Notes under the pieces: generated by a model
Databases searched by the model: none
The model's input: the letters and a program-made list of their open reading frames with translations, nothing else
Told to the model about the DNA's origin: nothing
Translations under genes and position numbers: made by a program
Shown: piece by piece, positions 1-6,764 of the stretch
Numbering within the stretch: the first letter of the stretch is position 1
Layout of the letters: every line of letters starts with the position of its first letter
Source: Chlorobiales bacterium
Lineage (GTDB): Bacteria; Bacteroidota; Chlorobiia; Chlorobiales; Chlorobiaceae
Length of the DNA stretch: 12,455 nucleotides
NCBI GenBank assembly: GCA_022360275.1
Contig: JAKSDC010000008.1
Coordinates: 1 to 12,455 of the forward strand
Direction of reading: 5' to 3'

Positions 1-190
1 AGTTAACAATGTGATGGAGTCTGAAGGTTGTGATTTTTGCCGGCAAAGAAAGCACAGTCAGAGCATCTATCTTACGGTTTTACATGAAGAGTTCAGCAAT
101 CTTGAGCTAACCATGGTTCCACTGCAGCCAACAGAAGTCAAGGGGGTTAAAGGTTTGCAAGTTATAATGGGTCATCTTTTCAATTCATGA
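1..190 (+). CDS. ArsA/Get3-family ATPase, C-terminal fragment (5' end outside window)
   Basis: An open frame runs from the left edge (first full codon at base 2) to a TGA at 188-190, giving about 62 residues of the C-terminus of a longer protein. It contains CDFC (codons at 29-40), followed by RQRKHSQ and then a segment reading LTMVPLQPTEVKGVKGL. This is the C-terminal layout of the ArsA/Get3 (TRC40) family: a CxxC motif followed by basic residues and Q, a helix with aromatic residues, then a 'VPL...EV.G...L' end. In Get3 the CxxC binds zinc at the dimer interface; in eukaryotes Get3 escorts hydrophobic tail-anchored proteins, while ArsA drives arsenite export. The nucleotide-binding part is not visible. 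The stop overlaps the next start as ATGA, so translation of the CDC48-like gene is probably coupled to it. A role with hydrophobic gas vesicle subunits is inferred from context only. Confidence 0.72.
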   Translation, partial: VNNVMESEGCDFCRQRKHSQSIYLTVLHEEFSNLELTMVPLQPTEVKGVKGLQVIMGHLFNS

Positions 191-2361
191 AAGACGTTGC
201 TTCAGCGAGCTATCAGGTTAAGGAAGCACTCCCAAAGGATGTTGGCCGGGCCATTTGCCGGTTTGACCCGGAAGAAATGCGCCGCTTTGGTTTTTCAGCA
301 GGTCAAGTTGTTCTCATCCACGGCAAGAGAAAAACCCCCGTTCGGATTATGCCTTCCTATCCGGATGACCGGGGGAAAACGATTGTGCAAATTGACGGTA
401 TTACAAGGGATAACGCCCAGGTAGGACTGAATGATAAAGTGCAGCTAGAAAAAGTGGATGTCCGGTCAGCAAGCAGGATTGAGCTGTTGCCGCTCACTGG
501 GGTCAGTCTTTCACAGAAAGATGATGATAGCCGGTATCTGGGCTCTCTGATTGAAGGTTTGCCTGTAATAGCAGGAGACAGGATACGAACTAACCTGTTT
601 GGTACGAAAGCAGAGGAGTTCAGGGTGCTTGAGAGCGTACCTGAGGGGATCACGTGCATTACCGCTGAAACAACAATACGGGTAAAAACAAATGAGCTTG
701 GAGAAAAAAGAGCGGCAAAGATAGCCTATGAAGACATAGGGGGGCTTGGCTTACAAGTACAGCGGATTCGAGAGATGATCGAGTTACCGCTTCGTTTCCC
801 TCAGATTTTTGAACGTTTGGGAATCGAGCCTCCTAAAGGGGTTCTTTTACATGGACCTCCAGGTACAGGAAAAACATTGACGGCCCGTGCTGTTGCAAAT
901 GAAACCGATGCATACTTTACTCACATTTCGGGTCCGGAGATCATAGGGAAATTTTACGGTGAAAGTGAGGCAAGGTTAAGGAGGGTTTTTGAAGACGCAG
1001 AGGGTCACGCTCCGGCAATTATCTTTATTGACGAAATTGATGCCATTGCTCCCAAACGTGAAGACATGGGCGGGGAAAAGCAGGTTGAGCGGCGTGTTGT
1101 AGCACAATTGCTTGCATTGCTCGATGGCTTGAAATCAAGAGGGCAGGTCATTGTGATTGGCGCAACGAATTTGCCCAACACTCTTGATCCTGCACTGAGG
1201 CGGCCAGGGAGGTTTGATCGGGAAATTTCGATACCGATACCTGATAAAAACGCCCGTCATGAAATTTTGCAAATTCATACAAGAGGTATGCCGTTAACCG
1301 AAGATGTCGACCTTAAAAAATTGGCTGAAATAACACATGGTTTTGTTGGGGCCGATCTTGATGCGTTTGCACGGGAGGCCGCTATGGTTGCGCTGCGCAG
1401 AATTTTGCCTGATATAGATTTTAATCTTGCCGGTCTACCTTATGATCTGTTGATGAGTCTCAGTATTACCATGGATGATTTTTTATCCGCCATGAAAGAG
1501 GTCGATCCTTCGGCCATTCGGGAGGTGTTTGTTGAAATCCCGAATGTTAGTTGGCAAGATGTCGGCGGACTGGATGCCTTGAAGCAGGAATTGCAGGAAG
1601 CGGTTGTTTGGCCGCTGAAATTTACAGGGATTTTTCGAGCAACAAAAACCCGGCCGCCAAAAGGTATTTTGCTCTATGGCCCGCCTGGTACGGGCAAGAC
1701 CCTGATTGCAAAGGCACTGGCTACCGAAAGCGAAGTAAACTTTATTGCCGTGAAAGGCCCCGAACTGATCAATCAGTACATCGGTGAGTCTGAGCGCAGT
1801 GTAAGAGAAATTTTTAAAAAAGCAAGGCAGGCAGCTCCGGCGATTTTCTTTCTTGACGAAATCGACAGCCTGGCCCCGTTTCGGCACCAGGAAGCTTCAG
1901 GAGCAAGAGTAACTGAACGGGTTATTAGCCAGTTACTAACCGAAATGGACGGCATTGAAGAATTGCAGGGCGTTTTGGTGCTTGCGGCCACAAACCGTCT
2001 GGATCTTATAGAGCCGGCGCTGCTCAGAAGCGGGCGATTTGATCTTGTCCTCGAAATACCCAAACCAGACCGGAAAGCAAGGGAAGCTATTTTTGCCATA
2101 CATACAAGACAGAAGCCGCTTGCAGCAGACGTTGATATAGCGATGCTCGCCGAAAAAACAGAGGGTGTAACCGGTGCAGATATTGCATTTATCTGTAAAA
2201 GAGCCTCGATGTTGACTATAAGGGAGCATATCAAGTTGCATGCTTCACAGGCTAATCAGGAGTCATGGCATGATAAAGAGCGTGAAGCACCGTTATTCGT
2301 AACCCTACAACATTTTGATGCAGCTATTGATTTGCTCTATAGTATGCATATTTCTCAGTAA
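187..2361 (+). CDS. CDC48/p97-like AAA+ ATPase with two AAA domains
   Basis: This 724-residue protein has the full p97/VAT plan. An N-terminal double-psi-barrel-like domain (about 8-92) is followed by a second N subdomain (about 108-175) and two AAA+ modules. D1 has Walker A GPPGTGKT at 223-230, Walker B IIFIDEID with D282/E283, sensor-1 N328 and arginine fingers R339 and R342. D2 has Walker A at 498-505, Walker B IFFLDEID with D557/E558 and arginine fingers R614 and R617. Pore loops read FYGESE and YIGESE, so both rings look catalytically complete. Family members are cytoplasmic hexameric unfoldases that pull proteins from complexes or aggregates. It is distinct from GvpN, the MoxR-type AAA+ protein usual in gvp clusters. 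The ATG overlaps the stop of the ArsA-like gene, and a gvpF/L gene follows after 20 bp, so it belongs to the gas vesicle operon. Its substrate is unknown; remodelling of shell proteins is an inference. Confidence 0.93.
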   Translation: MKDVASASYQVKEALPKDVGRAICRFDPEEMRRFGFSAGQVVLIHGKRKTPVRIMPSYPDDRGKTIVQIDGITRDNAQVGLNDKVQLEKVDVRSASRIELLPLTGVSLSQKDDDSRYLGSLIEGLPVIAGDRIRTNLFGTKAEEFRVLESVPEGITCITAETTIRVKTNELGEKRAAKIAYEDIGGLGLQVQRIREMIELPLRFPQIFERLGIEPPKGVLLHGPPGTGKTLTARAVANETDAYFTHISGPEIIGKFYGESEARLRRVFEDAEGHAPAIIFIDEIDAIAPKREDMGGEKQVERRVVAQLLALLDGLKSRGQVIVIGATNLPNTLDPALRRPGRFDREISIPIPDKNARHEILQIHTRGMPLTEDVDLKKLAEITHGFVGADLDAFAREAAMVALRRILPDIDFNLAGLPYDLLMSLSITMDDFLSAMKEVDPSAIREVFVEIPNVSWQDVGGLDALKQELQEAVVWPLKFTGIFRATKTRPPKGILLYGPPGTGKTLIAKALATESEVNFIAVKGPELINQYIGESERSVREIFKKARQAAPAIFFLDEIDSLAPFRHQEASGARVTERVISQLLTEMDGIEELQGVLVLAATNRLDLIEPALLRSGRFDLVLEIPKPDRKAREAIFAIHTRQKPLAADVDIAMLAEKTEGVTGADIAFICKRASMLTIREHIKLHASQANQESWHDKEREAPLFVTLQHFDAAIDLLYSMHISQ

Positions 2362-2381
2362 TTGGTTTTCAGTAAAATACT

Positions 2382-3152
2382 ATGTCTGAAGAAGGAAAAT
2401 ATATCTACTGTATTGTTGCCTCATCACAAGAGAGAAATTTCGGGCCGATAGGAGTTGGGGAGAGAGGGGACGAAGTAATGACCATAAGTTATGAAAACCT
2501 GAGTATGGTTGTGAGCAATCATCCTCTTACAAGGATTATGCTTGAACCGAAAACAATTATTGCACACGAAAAGATTATTGAAAAGATAATGAGGGAATAT
2601 AATAGCGTTTTGCCAGTAAAGTTTGGTACAGTTGCTCGAAATGCTGATGAGATAAGAGATTTACTTGACCGGAGATACCGGGAATTTATGAGCTTGTTAA
2701 ATTATTTTGAGAATAAAATTGAGTTAAATGTTAAATGCGTGTGGGAGAATTTGAATGATGTTCTATTGAAAATTGGTAAAGAACATCAGAAAATTAAAAT
2801 GTTGAAAAAAGAAATACAGCAGAATGATTTCGAATCGGATACTGAGAAAATGGTAGCTTTGGGTAAAATAGTTGAGGGGGAATTAATAAGGAAAAGAGAG
2901 GATGTGAGCGATGTAATTTTAAGTGTCTTGAAAAAGATAGCTGTTGATTATAAAGCCAATGATTTGTCAGATGAAAAAATGTTGTTTAATGCTGCTTTTC
3001 TTATCGATTCTGGTCGTGAGAAAGAATTTGATAATATTGTTGATGATTTAAGTGAAGAATACAAAAATGTTGTTAGTTTTATCTATTCAGGGCCATTTCC
3101 TCCCTATAATTTTGTTGATATAACCATTTACTCAGAAAAGTGGGAAATATAG
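2382..3152 (+). CDS. Gas vesicle protein, GvpF/GvpL family (copy 1)
   Basis: This 256-residue protein has the GvpF/L signature: N-terminal KYIYCIV strand, a turn GERGDEV (about 26-32), AHE near 61-63, the conserved LPVKFGTV at 77-84, a charged helical middle and the C-terminal GPFPPYNF at 237-244. GvpF/L proteins are minor components or assembly factors that contact GvpA and other accessory Gvp proteins in the cytoplasm when vesicles start to form. It starts 20 bp after the CDC48-like gene and is followed by a clear paralogue after 34 bp. The gene is noticeably more AT-rich than the AAA+ gene before it. No strong Shine-Dalgarno is visible, only weak AG-rich bases ahead of the ATG. Whether this copy corresponds to GvpF or to GvpL of other organisms cannot be told from sequence alone, so no symbol is given. 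Confidence 0.92.
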   Translation: MSEEGKYIYCIVASSQERNFGPIGVGERGDEVMTISYENLSMVVSNHPLTRIMLEPKTIIAHEKIIEKIMREYNSVLPVKFGTVARNADEIRDLLDRRYREFMSLLNYFENKIELNVKCVWENLNDVLLKIGKEHQKIKMLKKEIQQNDFESDTEKMVALGKIVEGELIRKREDVSDVILSVLKKIAVDYKANDLSDEKMLFNAAFLIDSGREKEFDNIVDDLSEEYKNVVSFIYSGPFPPYNFVDITIYSEKWEI

Positions 3153-3186
3153 TATAAAATCAACTTTTGATAATTTTTAAAAAATC

Positions 3187-3933
3187 ATGTCTCAAGAAAA
3201 TGGTTTATATATATACTGTATTATCAGTTCACCAAAAGCTGTGTCATTTGGTGATATCGGTATTGGTGGAAGATGTGATGAAGTGAGGACAATAGCATGG
3301 GAGGATATACATGCTGTTGTTAGTCAGGCGCCGTTGACGAAATATGATACATCACGGGAAAACATTATGGCTCATGAATTTGTTATAGAAACTGTCATGA
3401 AGGACTATGCTGTTTTACCGTTACGATTTGCTACGGTTATGAATGACGAGTCAGATGTAAGGCATTTGTTAAAGGCAAAATATGAAAAGTGCGTTGAGGA
3501 ACTTGAAAGAGTTGAGGGCAAGGTGGAGCTTGGCGTTAAAGCTATTGCTAAAAAGGATGTTGTTTTTGAAGAAATATTGTTGAAGAATGACGATATTCGA
3601 ACATTGAAGGAAAAGATTCAGGATATCCCATATGAGAAAACATATTATGATCGTCTTGCAATAGGAAAAATGGTTGAAAATGCATTAGAGGATGAGAAGA
3701 AAAAATATCAAAAAATAATTCTTGAAACACTAGAACCTGTATCCTTGGAAATGAAAGAGAATAAAAATTTTGGTGATAGAATGATTGTGAATGCGTCTTT
3801 TCTTGTGGATAAAGAAGAGGAAGGTCAATTTGATGATCGTGTTAATGAGTTGGGTGAAAAATATGGTGATAAAATTATTTTTAAATATGTGGGAGGAATT
3901 CCTCCTTATAGCTTTGTAAATTTCTCTCTCTGA
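3187..3933 (+). CDS. Gas vesicle protein, GvpF/GvpL family (copy 2)
   Basis: This 248-residue protein aligns from end to end with the preceding gene. Shared landmarks are LYIYCI at the N-terminus, GGRCDEV, AHEFVIE near 62-68, LPLRFATV at 77-84 and GGIPPYSFVNF at the C-terminus (from 236). The common register, with the PxRF/PxKF motif at the same residue number in both copies, points to tandem duplication followed by divergence. The C-terminal motif departs from the usual GPWPPYNF by having GGIPPYSF. The family's role is in gas vesicle nucleation and assembly. The 34 bp before its ATG are strongly AT-rich and lack an obvious Shine-Dalgarno. gvpG follows 13 bp after the stop, and the coding sequence is AT-rich like copy 1. 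Confidence 0.92.
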   Translation: MSQENGLYIYCIISSPKAVSFGDIGIGGRCDEVRTIAWEDIHAVVSQAPLTKYDTSRENIMAHEFVIETVMKDYAVLPLRFATVMNDESDVRHLLKAKYEKCVEELERVEGKVELGVKAIAKKDVVFEEILLKNDDIRTLKEKIQDIPYEKTYYDRLAIGKMVENALEDEKKKYQKIILETLEPVSLEMKENKNFGDRMIVNASFLVDKEEEGQFDDRVNELGEKYGDKIIFKYVGGIPPYSFVNFSL

Positions 3934-3946
3934 TTTTTTTGGGATT

Positions 3947-4168
3947 ATGTTACTTGTCGATGACATATTATTTGCTCCGATTAATAGTATAATCTGGATA
4001 GCTAAAAAAATTGATGATATAACTCAAAAAGAATTTTCCGACAAAGGAAAAATAAAAGAGATGCTTATGGAATTGCAACTGCGCTATGAACTTGATGAAA
4101 TAACTGAGGAAGAGTACAGTCAGAAAGAAAAAGAACTGCTTGATTGTTTGAAAAAGGAAATTCAATAA
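3947..4168 (+). CDS. gvpG: Gas vesicle protein GvpG
   Basis: This 73-residue protein shows the GvpG pattern. A hydrophobic N-terminal helix reads LLVDDILFAPINSIIWIAKKI, where the 'P...I.WI..KI' layout is typical of the family. A highly charged coiled helix follows, with LMELQLRYELDEITEEEY at about 45-62, matching the family's 'L..L...YE.GEI.EEEY...E' stretch. GvpG is a small accessory protein needed for vesicle formation in the model clusters; it interacts with GvpF/L-type proteins and is probably present in small amounts. It lies 13 bp after gvpF/L copy 2 and only 4 bp before gvpO. The order gvpF/L-gvpG is common in gas vesicle clusters, which supports the call. A short GGGA lies just upstream of the ATG and may serve as the ribosome binding site. 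Confidence 0.9.
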   Translation: MLLVDDILFAPINSIIWIAKKIDDITQKEFSDKGKIKEMLMELQLRYELDEITEEEYSQKEKELLDCLKKEIQ

Positions 4169-4172
4169 AGCT

Positions 4173-4493
4173 ATGGGCAGCACAAAAAAAAACATCATCA
4201 AAAATTCTGCAGACCAACAAAAAGCGGCTTCACAATCCCTTTTTGGTATTGTTGCAGCTCGTGAAAAGGTTGTGTCTTTTTTGGAGGATGCATTAATGCA
4301 GGAGTCTGTTAAAATCGTTAAAGTTTTGAAAACTGAAGATGGTTGGGAGACCTTGGCTGAAGTATATGAAGAAAGTGCTTTTATTAGGGAGCTGGGATTA
4401 CAGACTCGTGTGAAAGATAAAAATCTTTATGAAGTGAAGCTTGCTAATGATTTGGATATCATTTCTTTTGAAAAAATAAGTACGCTTGAATAA
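4173..4493 (+). CDS. gvpO: Gas vesicle protein GvpO
   Basis: This 106-residue protein has a polar, lysine- and glutamine-rich N-terminal third. The conserved C-terminal half of the GvpO family follows: a DGWETLAEVYEES strand pair (about 56-68), a short helix, then DKNLYEVKLANDLDIISFEK, matching the family's 'GW...VEV.E....P......A.YEV.LD..G.L..Y.R' pattern. GvpO is an accessory protein; in haloarchaea gvpO is required for normal vesicle formation and influences gvp transcript levels. Here the usual proline and arginine landmarks are poorly kept, so this is a divergent member. It starts 4 bp after gvpG and ends 12 bp before the third gvpF/L gene, so it is embedded in the operon. Confidence 0.8.
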   Translation: MGSTKKNIIKNSADQQKAASQSLFGIVAAREKVVSFLEDALMQESVKIVKVLKTEDGWETLAEVYEESAFIRELGLQTRVKDKNLYEVKLANDLDIISFEKISTLE

Positions 4494-4505
4494 AGGTATG
4501 TCAGT

Positions 4506-5288
4506 ATGTGCGGTTGTGTCTATACATACTGTGTAACCCATGAAGAGGTGGGTCTTGCGGAACTAAAGGAGATTAAAGGACATGCTTTATACCCCATTGC
4601 GGACTGCGGATTGATGGCGGTGGCCCGAAAGGTTCCGGATGAGGATTTTTCAGAAGAGAATTTCCCAGAAAATATACAGAATGTTGTTTGGTTTGAAGCT
4701 AAAGTAAGAGAGCATCACAGTATTGTAAATGCTCTTGCTGGATATGTTACGCTTCTTCCTTTTAAATTTGCTACGGTGTTTTACTCCGAAGAAAATGTGA
4801 AAGCTATGCTGAGACAATATGAGTCACCGATGAAAGATCGTTTACGGCAACTGGTTGGCAAGCAGGAGTGGAGTTTAAAGGTATGGGGGAGCTATGATGA
4901 AGTAACTGGTTATGTTGACGTTTCGAACAGTGAGGTGAGGAGTTTGAAAAAAGAGCTTGTGAAAAGCTCGCCGGGTAAGGCTTTTCTGCTGAAAAAGAAA
5001 AAAGAGGATTTGTTAAAAAGCGCTACCCAGTCTTTTTTTCTCGAACAAGTTCAGAAATGCCTTCATGACCTGACTCCTTTTTCCTACAGAAATACTTTGC
5101 AATGTGGTGTGACTGTCGGGGGCGGTGAAATAGGATTGAAAGCGGCTTTTTTGATTGCCAAAGATGAAACGGAGCCTTTTTTGCATGAAATTGAAAAAAG
5201 ACGGGAGGCATTGAAAGCGGTGATGATTAACCTGGAGTGCACGGGGCCATGGCCCCCATATAATTTTGCTGATGTTGTGAAAAATTAA
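4506..5288 (+). CDS. Gas vesicle protein, GvpF/GvpL family (copy 3)
   Basis: This 260-residue GvpF/L protein has an N-terminal VYTYCV strand, the conserved LPFKFATV at 84-91 preceded by a charged helix with EHH at about 69-71, and the family's GPWPPYNF near the C-terminus (about 247-254). A basic run of lysines, LKKKKEDLLK, lies in the middle. It is more diverged from copies 1 and 2 than they are from each other, and its base composition is closer to the rest of the cluster, suggesting an older, separate paralogue. AAAGG (4493-4497) lies about 8 bp before the ATG and supports the start; another ATG at 4498 is out of frame. It probably fills a different slot in the assembly complex from the other copies, but this is inferred from family behaviour. 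Confidence 0.92.
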   Translation: MCGCVYTYCVTHEEVGLAELKEIKGHALYPIADCGLMAVARKVPDEDFSEENFPENIQNVVWFEAKVREHHSIVNALAGYVTLLPFKFATVFYSEENVKAMLRQYESPMKDRLRQLVGKQEWSLKVWGSYDEVTGYVDVSNSEVRSLKKELVKSSPGKAFLLKKKKEDLLKSATQSFFLEQVQKCLHDLTPFSYRNTLQCGVTVGGGEIGLKAAFLIAKDETEPFLHEIEKRREALKAVMINLECTGPWPPYNFADVVKN

Positions 5289-5311
5289 CGGGAGGGCACT
5301 GCTATCAAGTC

Positions 5312-5374
5312 ATGAGCGTTTCAAGTGCAAAGCGAACGGAGCGCAACGATGCAATTGAAACGCGGAATAAATAG
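5312..5374 (+). other. 20-codon open frame in register with the gvpM-like gene, separated from it by one TAG
   Basis: An ATG at 5312 opens 20 codons (starting MSVSSAKRTER, ending ETRNK) that stop at TAG 5372-5374. A purine-rich GGAGGG lies at 5291-5296, about 15 bp upstream, which is somewhat far. The frame is the same as that of the downstream GvpA-fold gene; only the TAG and nine further codons separate it from that gene's ATG at 5402. It could be a leader peptide, the original N-terminus of the shell protein cut off by a nonsense mutation, or chance. The peptide is polar and charged like the variable N-terminal tails of GvpJ/GvpM-type proteins, but it has no recognised domain. Confidence 0.3.
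5316..5363 (+). repeat. Inverted repeat upstream of the gvpM-like gene
   Basis: GCGTTTCAAGTGC (5316-5328) and GCAATTGAAACGC (5351-5363) pair over 13 positions with a single mismatch, leaving a 22-base loop. No T-run follows, so it is not an ordinary Rho-independent terminator. It lies in the only sizeable gap inside the gvp operon (5289-5401). It could stabilise or process the mRNA between gvpF/L copy 3 and the shell-like gene, or control translation of the latter. The pairing is read directly; the function is inferred. Confidence 0.55.
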
Positions 5375-5401
5375 AGGTGCCCCGGAACAAGTTTGTCGGC
5401 C

Positions 5402-5593
5402 ATGAATGAGATTGATGCTTCACAAAACGTTACGGTCCTGGAGTTGTTGGACAGAGTGCTCAACAAAGGTGTCGTCATTGCAGGGGATGTTACCATTTCT
5501 GTTGCCGATATTGATTTGCTCTACGTTGGTGTGAAACTTCTTGTTTGCTCGGTTGAAACAATGGAACAAGACAAAAAAAACTTGCCGGCATGA
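5402..5593 (+). CDS. GvpA-fold minor shell protein, GvpM/GvpS-like
   Basis: The ATG at 5402 gives a 63-residue protein. Its core, VLELLDRVLNKGVVIAGDVT followed by ISVADIDLLYVGVKLLVCSVET, is the helix-strand-strand-helix unit of the GvpA superfamily. The 'GDVTISVADIDLLYVG' version is characteristic of the GvpM/GvpS/GvpJ minor proteins rather than of GvpA itself. These hydrophobic proteins are thought to start or cap vesicle assembly and to bind GvpF/L. A TTG at 5393 is in frame but a less likely start; a TAG at 5372 closes the frame upstream. No good Shine-Dalgarno lies close to the ATG. The protein is short for the family because almost no N-terminal tail precedes the core (see the in-register frame at 5312-5374). 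Its stop overlaps the next start as ATGA, indicating coupled translation with gvpF/L copy 4, a plausible partner. Confidence 0.83.
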   Translation: MNEIDASQNVTVLELLDRVLNKGVVIAGDVTISVADIDLLYVGVKLLVCSVETMEQDKKNLPA

Positions 5594-6297
5594 TTGAGGG
5601 CAGTAACGTGTTTGACCAAAAGGTATTGGTTTGCTGCGTTTACGGGATTGTGGATTATTCTGCTCAGGAGCTAAAAATCCCACCGTTATATCCTGTTGTT
5701 TACAGGGATATAGCTGCTGTTGTTGGAACCAGTTGTAAGGAGCGGTTGAAATTTGATCGGCAAGCTGCTATTGAATATGGGCATACTCTTGAGGTTCTCC
5801 ACCGGGATTTTACCTTGATTCCGTGCAGGTTTGGGACTTTTCTGCAGAATGAGCATACCGTTTCGCGTGTGTTAAGGGAGCATTATTGCGTCTATAAAAA
5901 AAAGCTGGAAGAAGTAAAGGACAGGCATGAGTTTGGTCTTAAAATAATGTCGGAAAAAAAGGCTCAGAGGAGCAATGTGAGTAATGAAAGACGATGGGAA
6001 AGTGGAAAAGAATACTTAATGCAAAAGTTTTATGACTACCGAACACATATAGAAGCCGGGCAAGACGCCAAAAAAGCTACAGATGTTATTCATGGAGAAT
6101 TGCAAAGGCTCAGCAATATGAGCCTGAAGGATACGAAAGTGAATGGCAATGTGGTTTTTAGTTGCAACTACCTTGTGGAAAAAAGGAGAAAGAGCTTGTT
6201 TTGTTCAAAAGTCCAAGCATTACAGGGGATGTATCCTGAGTTGAGATTTCTGTTGACAGGACCATGGCCACCATATAATTTTGTCGCTGGAAACTGA
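5590..6297 (+). CDS. Gas vesicle protein, GvpF/GvpL family (copy 4)
   Basis: This 235-residue GvpF/L protein has a VLVCCVYGIV N-terminal strand, a helix with GHTLEVLHR (about 64-72), the conserved position IPCRFGTF at 77-84 and GPWPPYNF at 224-231. It is the shortest of the four paralogues in the window and rich in cysteine near the N-terminus (C15, C16). Its start codon overlaps the stop of the GvpM/GvpS-like gene (ATGA), so the two are probably made together; in haloarchaea GvpF/L proteins bind GvpM and keep it soluble, which makes the pairing sensible. gvpK follows after 21 bp. Confidence 0.9.
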   Translation: MIEGSNVFDQKVLVCCVYGIVDYSAQELKIPPLYPVVYRDIAAVVGTSCKERLKFDRQAAIEYGHTLEVLHRDFTLIPCRFGTFLQNEHTVSRVLREHYCVYKKKLEEVKDRHEFGLKIMSEKKAQRSNVSNERRWESGKEYLMQKFYDYRTHIEAGQDAKKATDVIHGELQRLSNMSLKDTKVNGNVVFSCNYLVEKRRKSLFCSKVQALQGMYPELRFLLTGPWPPYNFVAGN

Positions 6298-6318
6298 AGA
6301 ATCATAAAAAACACGACT

Positions 6319-6666
6319 ATGGAGAAGAGTAACAAGGTGCTGGTTGGTTCAGATGCCATTGACGCTTTTGTTGAAGAGTTATCGAATGTTGATCAAACAT
6401 TGCCAAGATATATTGACGTAAACCCTCAAAATGTTGAGCATGGGTTGGTCAAACTGGTTCTTACGCTTGTTGAACTTATTCGAAAACTTATGGAGAAGCA
6501 GGCAATGAGGAGAATGGACGGTGGGTCTCTGACCGATGAAGAGGTTGATAGGCTTGGCGAATCTCTGCTTCTTCTTGAAAAGAAAATGGATGAGCTCAAG
6601 GATCATTTTGGCTTAAAACATGAGGATTTGAATCTGGATTTAGGGCCGCTGGGTCAATTGATGTAA
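6319..6666 (+). CDS. gvpK: Gas vesicle protein GvpK
   Basis: This 115-residue protein is a clear GvpK. It has an N-terminal variable part, then QNVEHGLVKLVLTLVELIRK (about 37-56), the stretch MEKQAMRRMDGGSLTDEE (about 57-74), the helix VDRLGESLLLLEKKMDEL and a C-terminal LNLDLGPLG. These match the family's 'GL..LVL.LVELLR.L.E.QA.RR...G.LT..E.ERLG..L..L...M..L...FGL...DLN.DLGPLG' layout. GvpK is a small helical accessory protein required or stimulatory for vesicle formation. It is the last gene on the + strand before the convergent response regulator. No recognisable intrinsic terminator lies in the 98 bp that follow. Confidence 0.93.
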   Translation: MEKSNKVLVGSDAIDAFVEELSNVDQTLPRYIDVNPQNVEHGLVKLVLTLVELIRKLMEKQAMRRMDGGSLTDEEVDRLGESLLLLEKKMDELKDHFGLKHEDLNLDLGPLGQLM

Positions 6667-6764
6667 TATGTATCTGTATCCCTAAGTTAGGAAGGGGATG
6701 CTTGAATCATATACGGTTGAATGCTGTCTCATGTATCGAAGTGAGGCGAAGCTTTTTGGGCCAT

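Noticed and set aside
5393..5401. TTG at 5393 as start of the GvpM/GvpS-like gene
   Set aside because: An ATG lies three codons later and no Shine-Dalgarno favours the TTG.
6667..6764. Possible terminator between gvpK and the response regulator (ATCCC ... GGGAT near 6678-6700)
   Set aside because: Only about five pairs with an AT-rich loop and no T-run on either strand.
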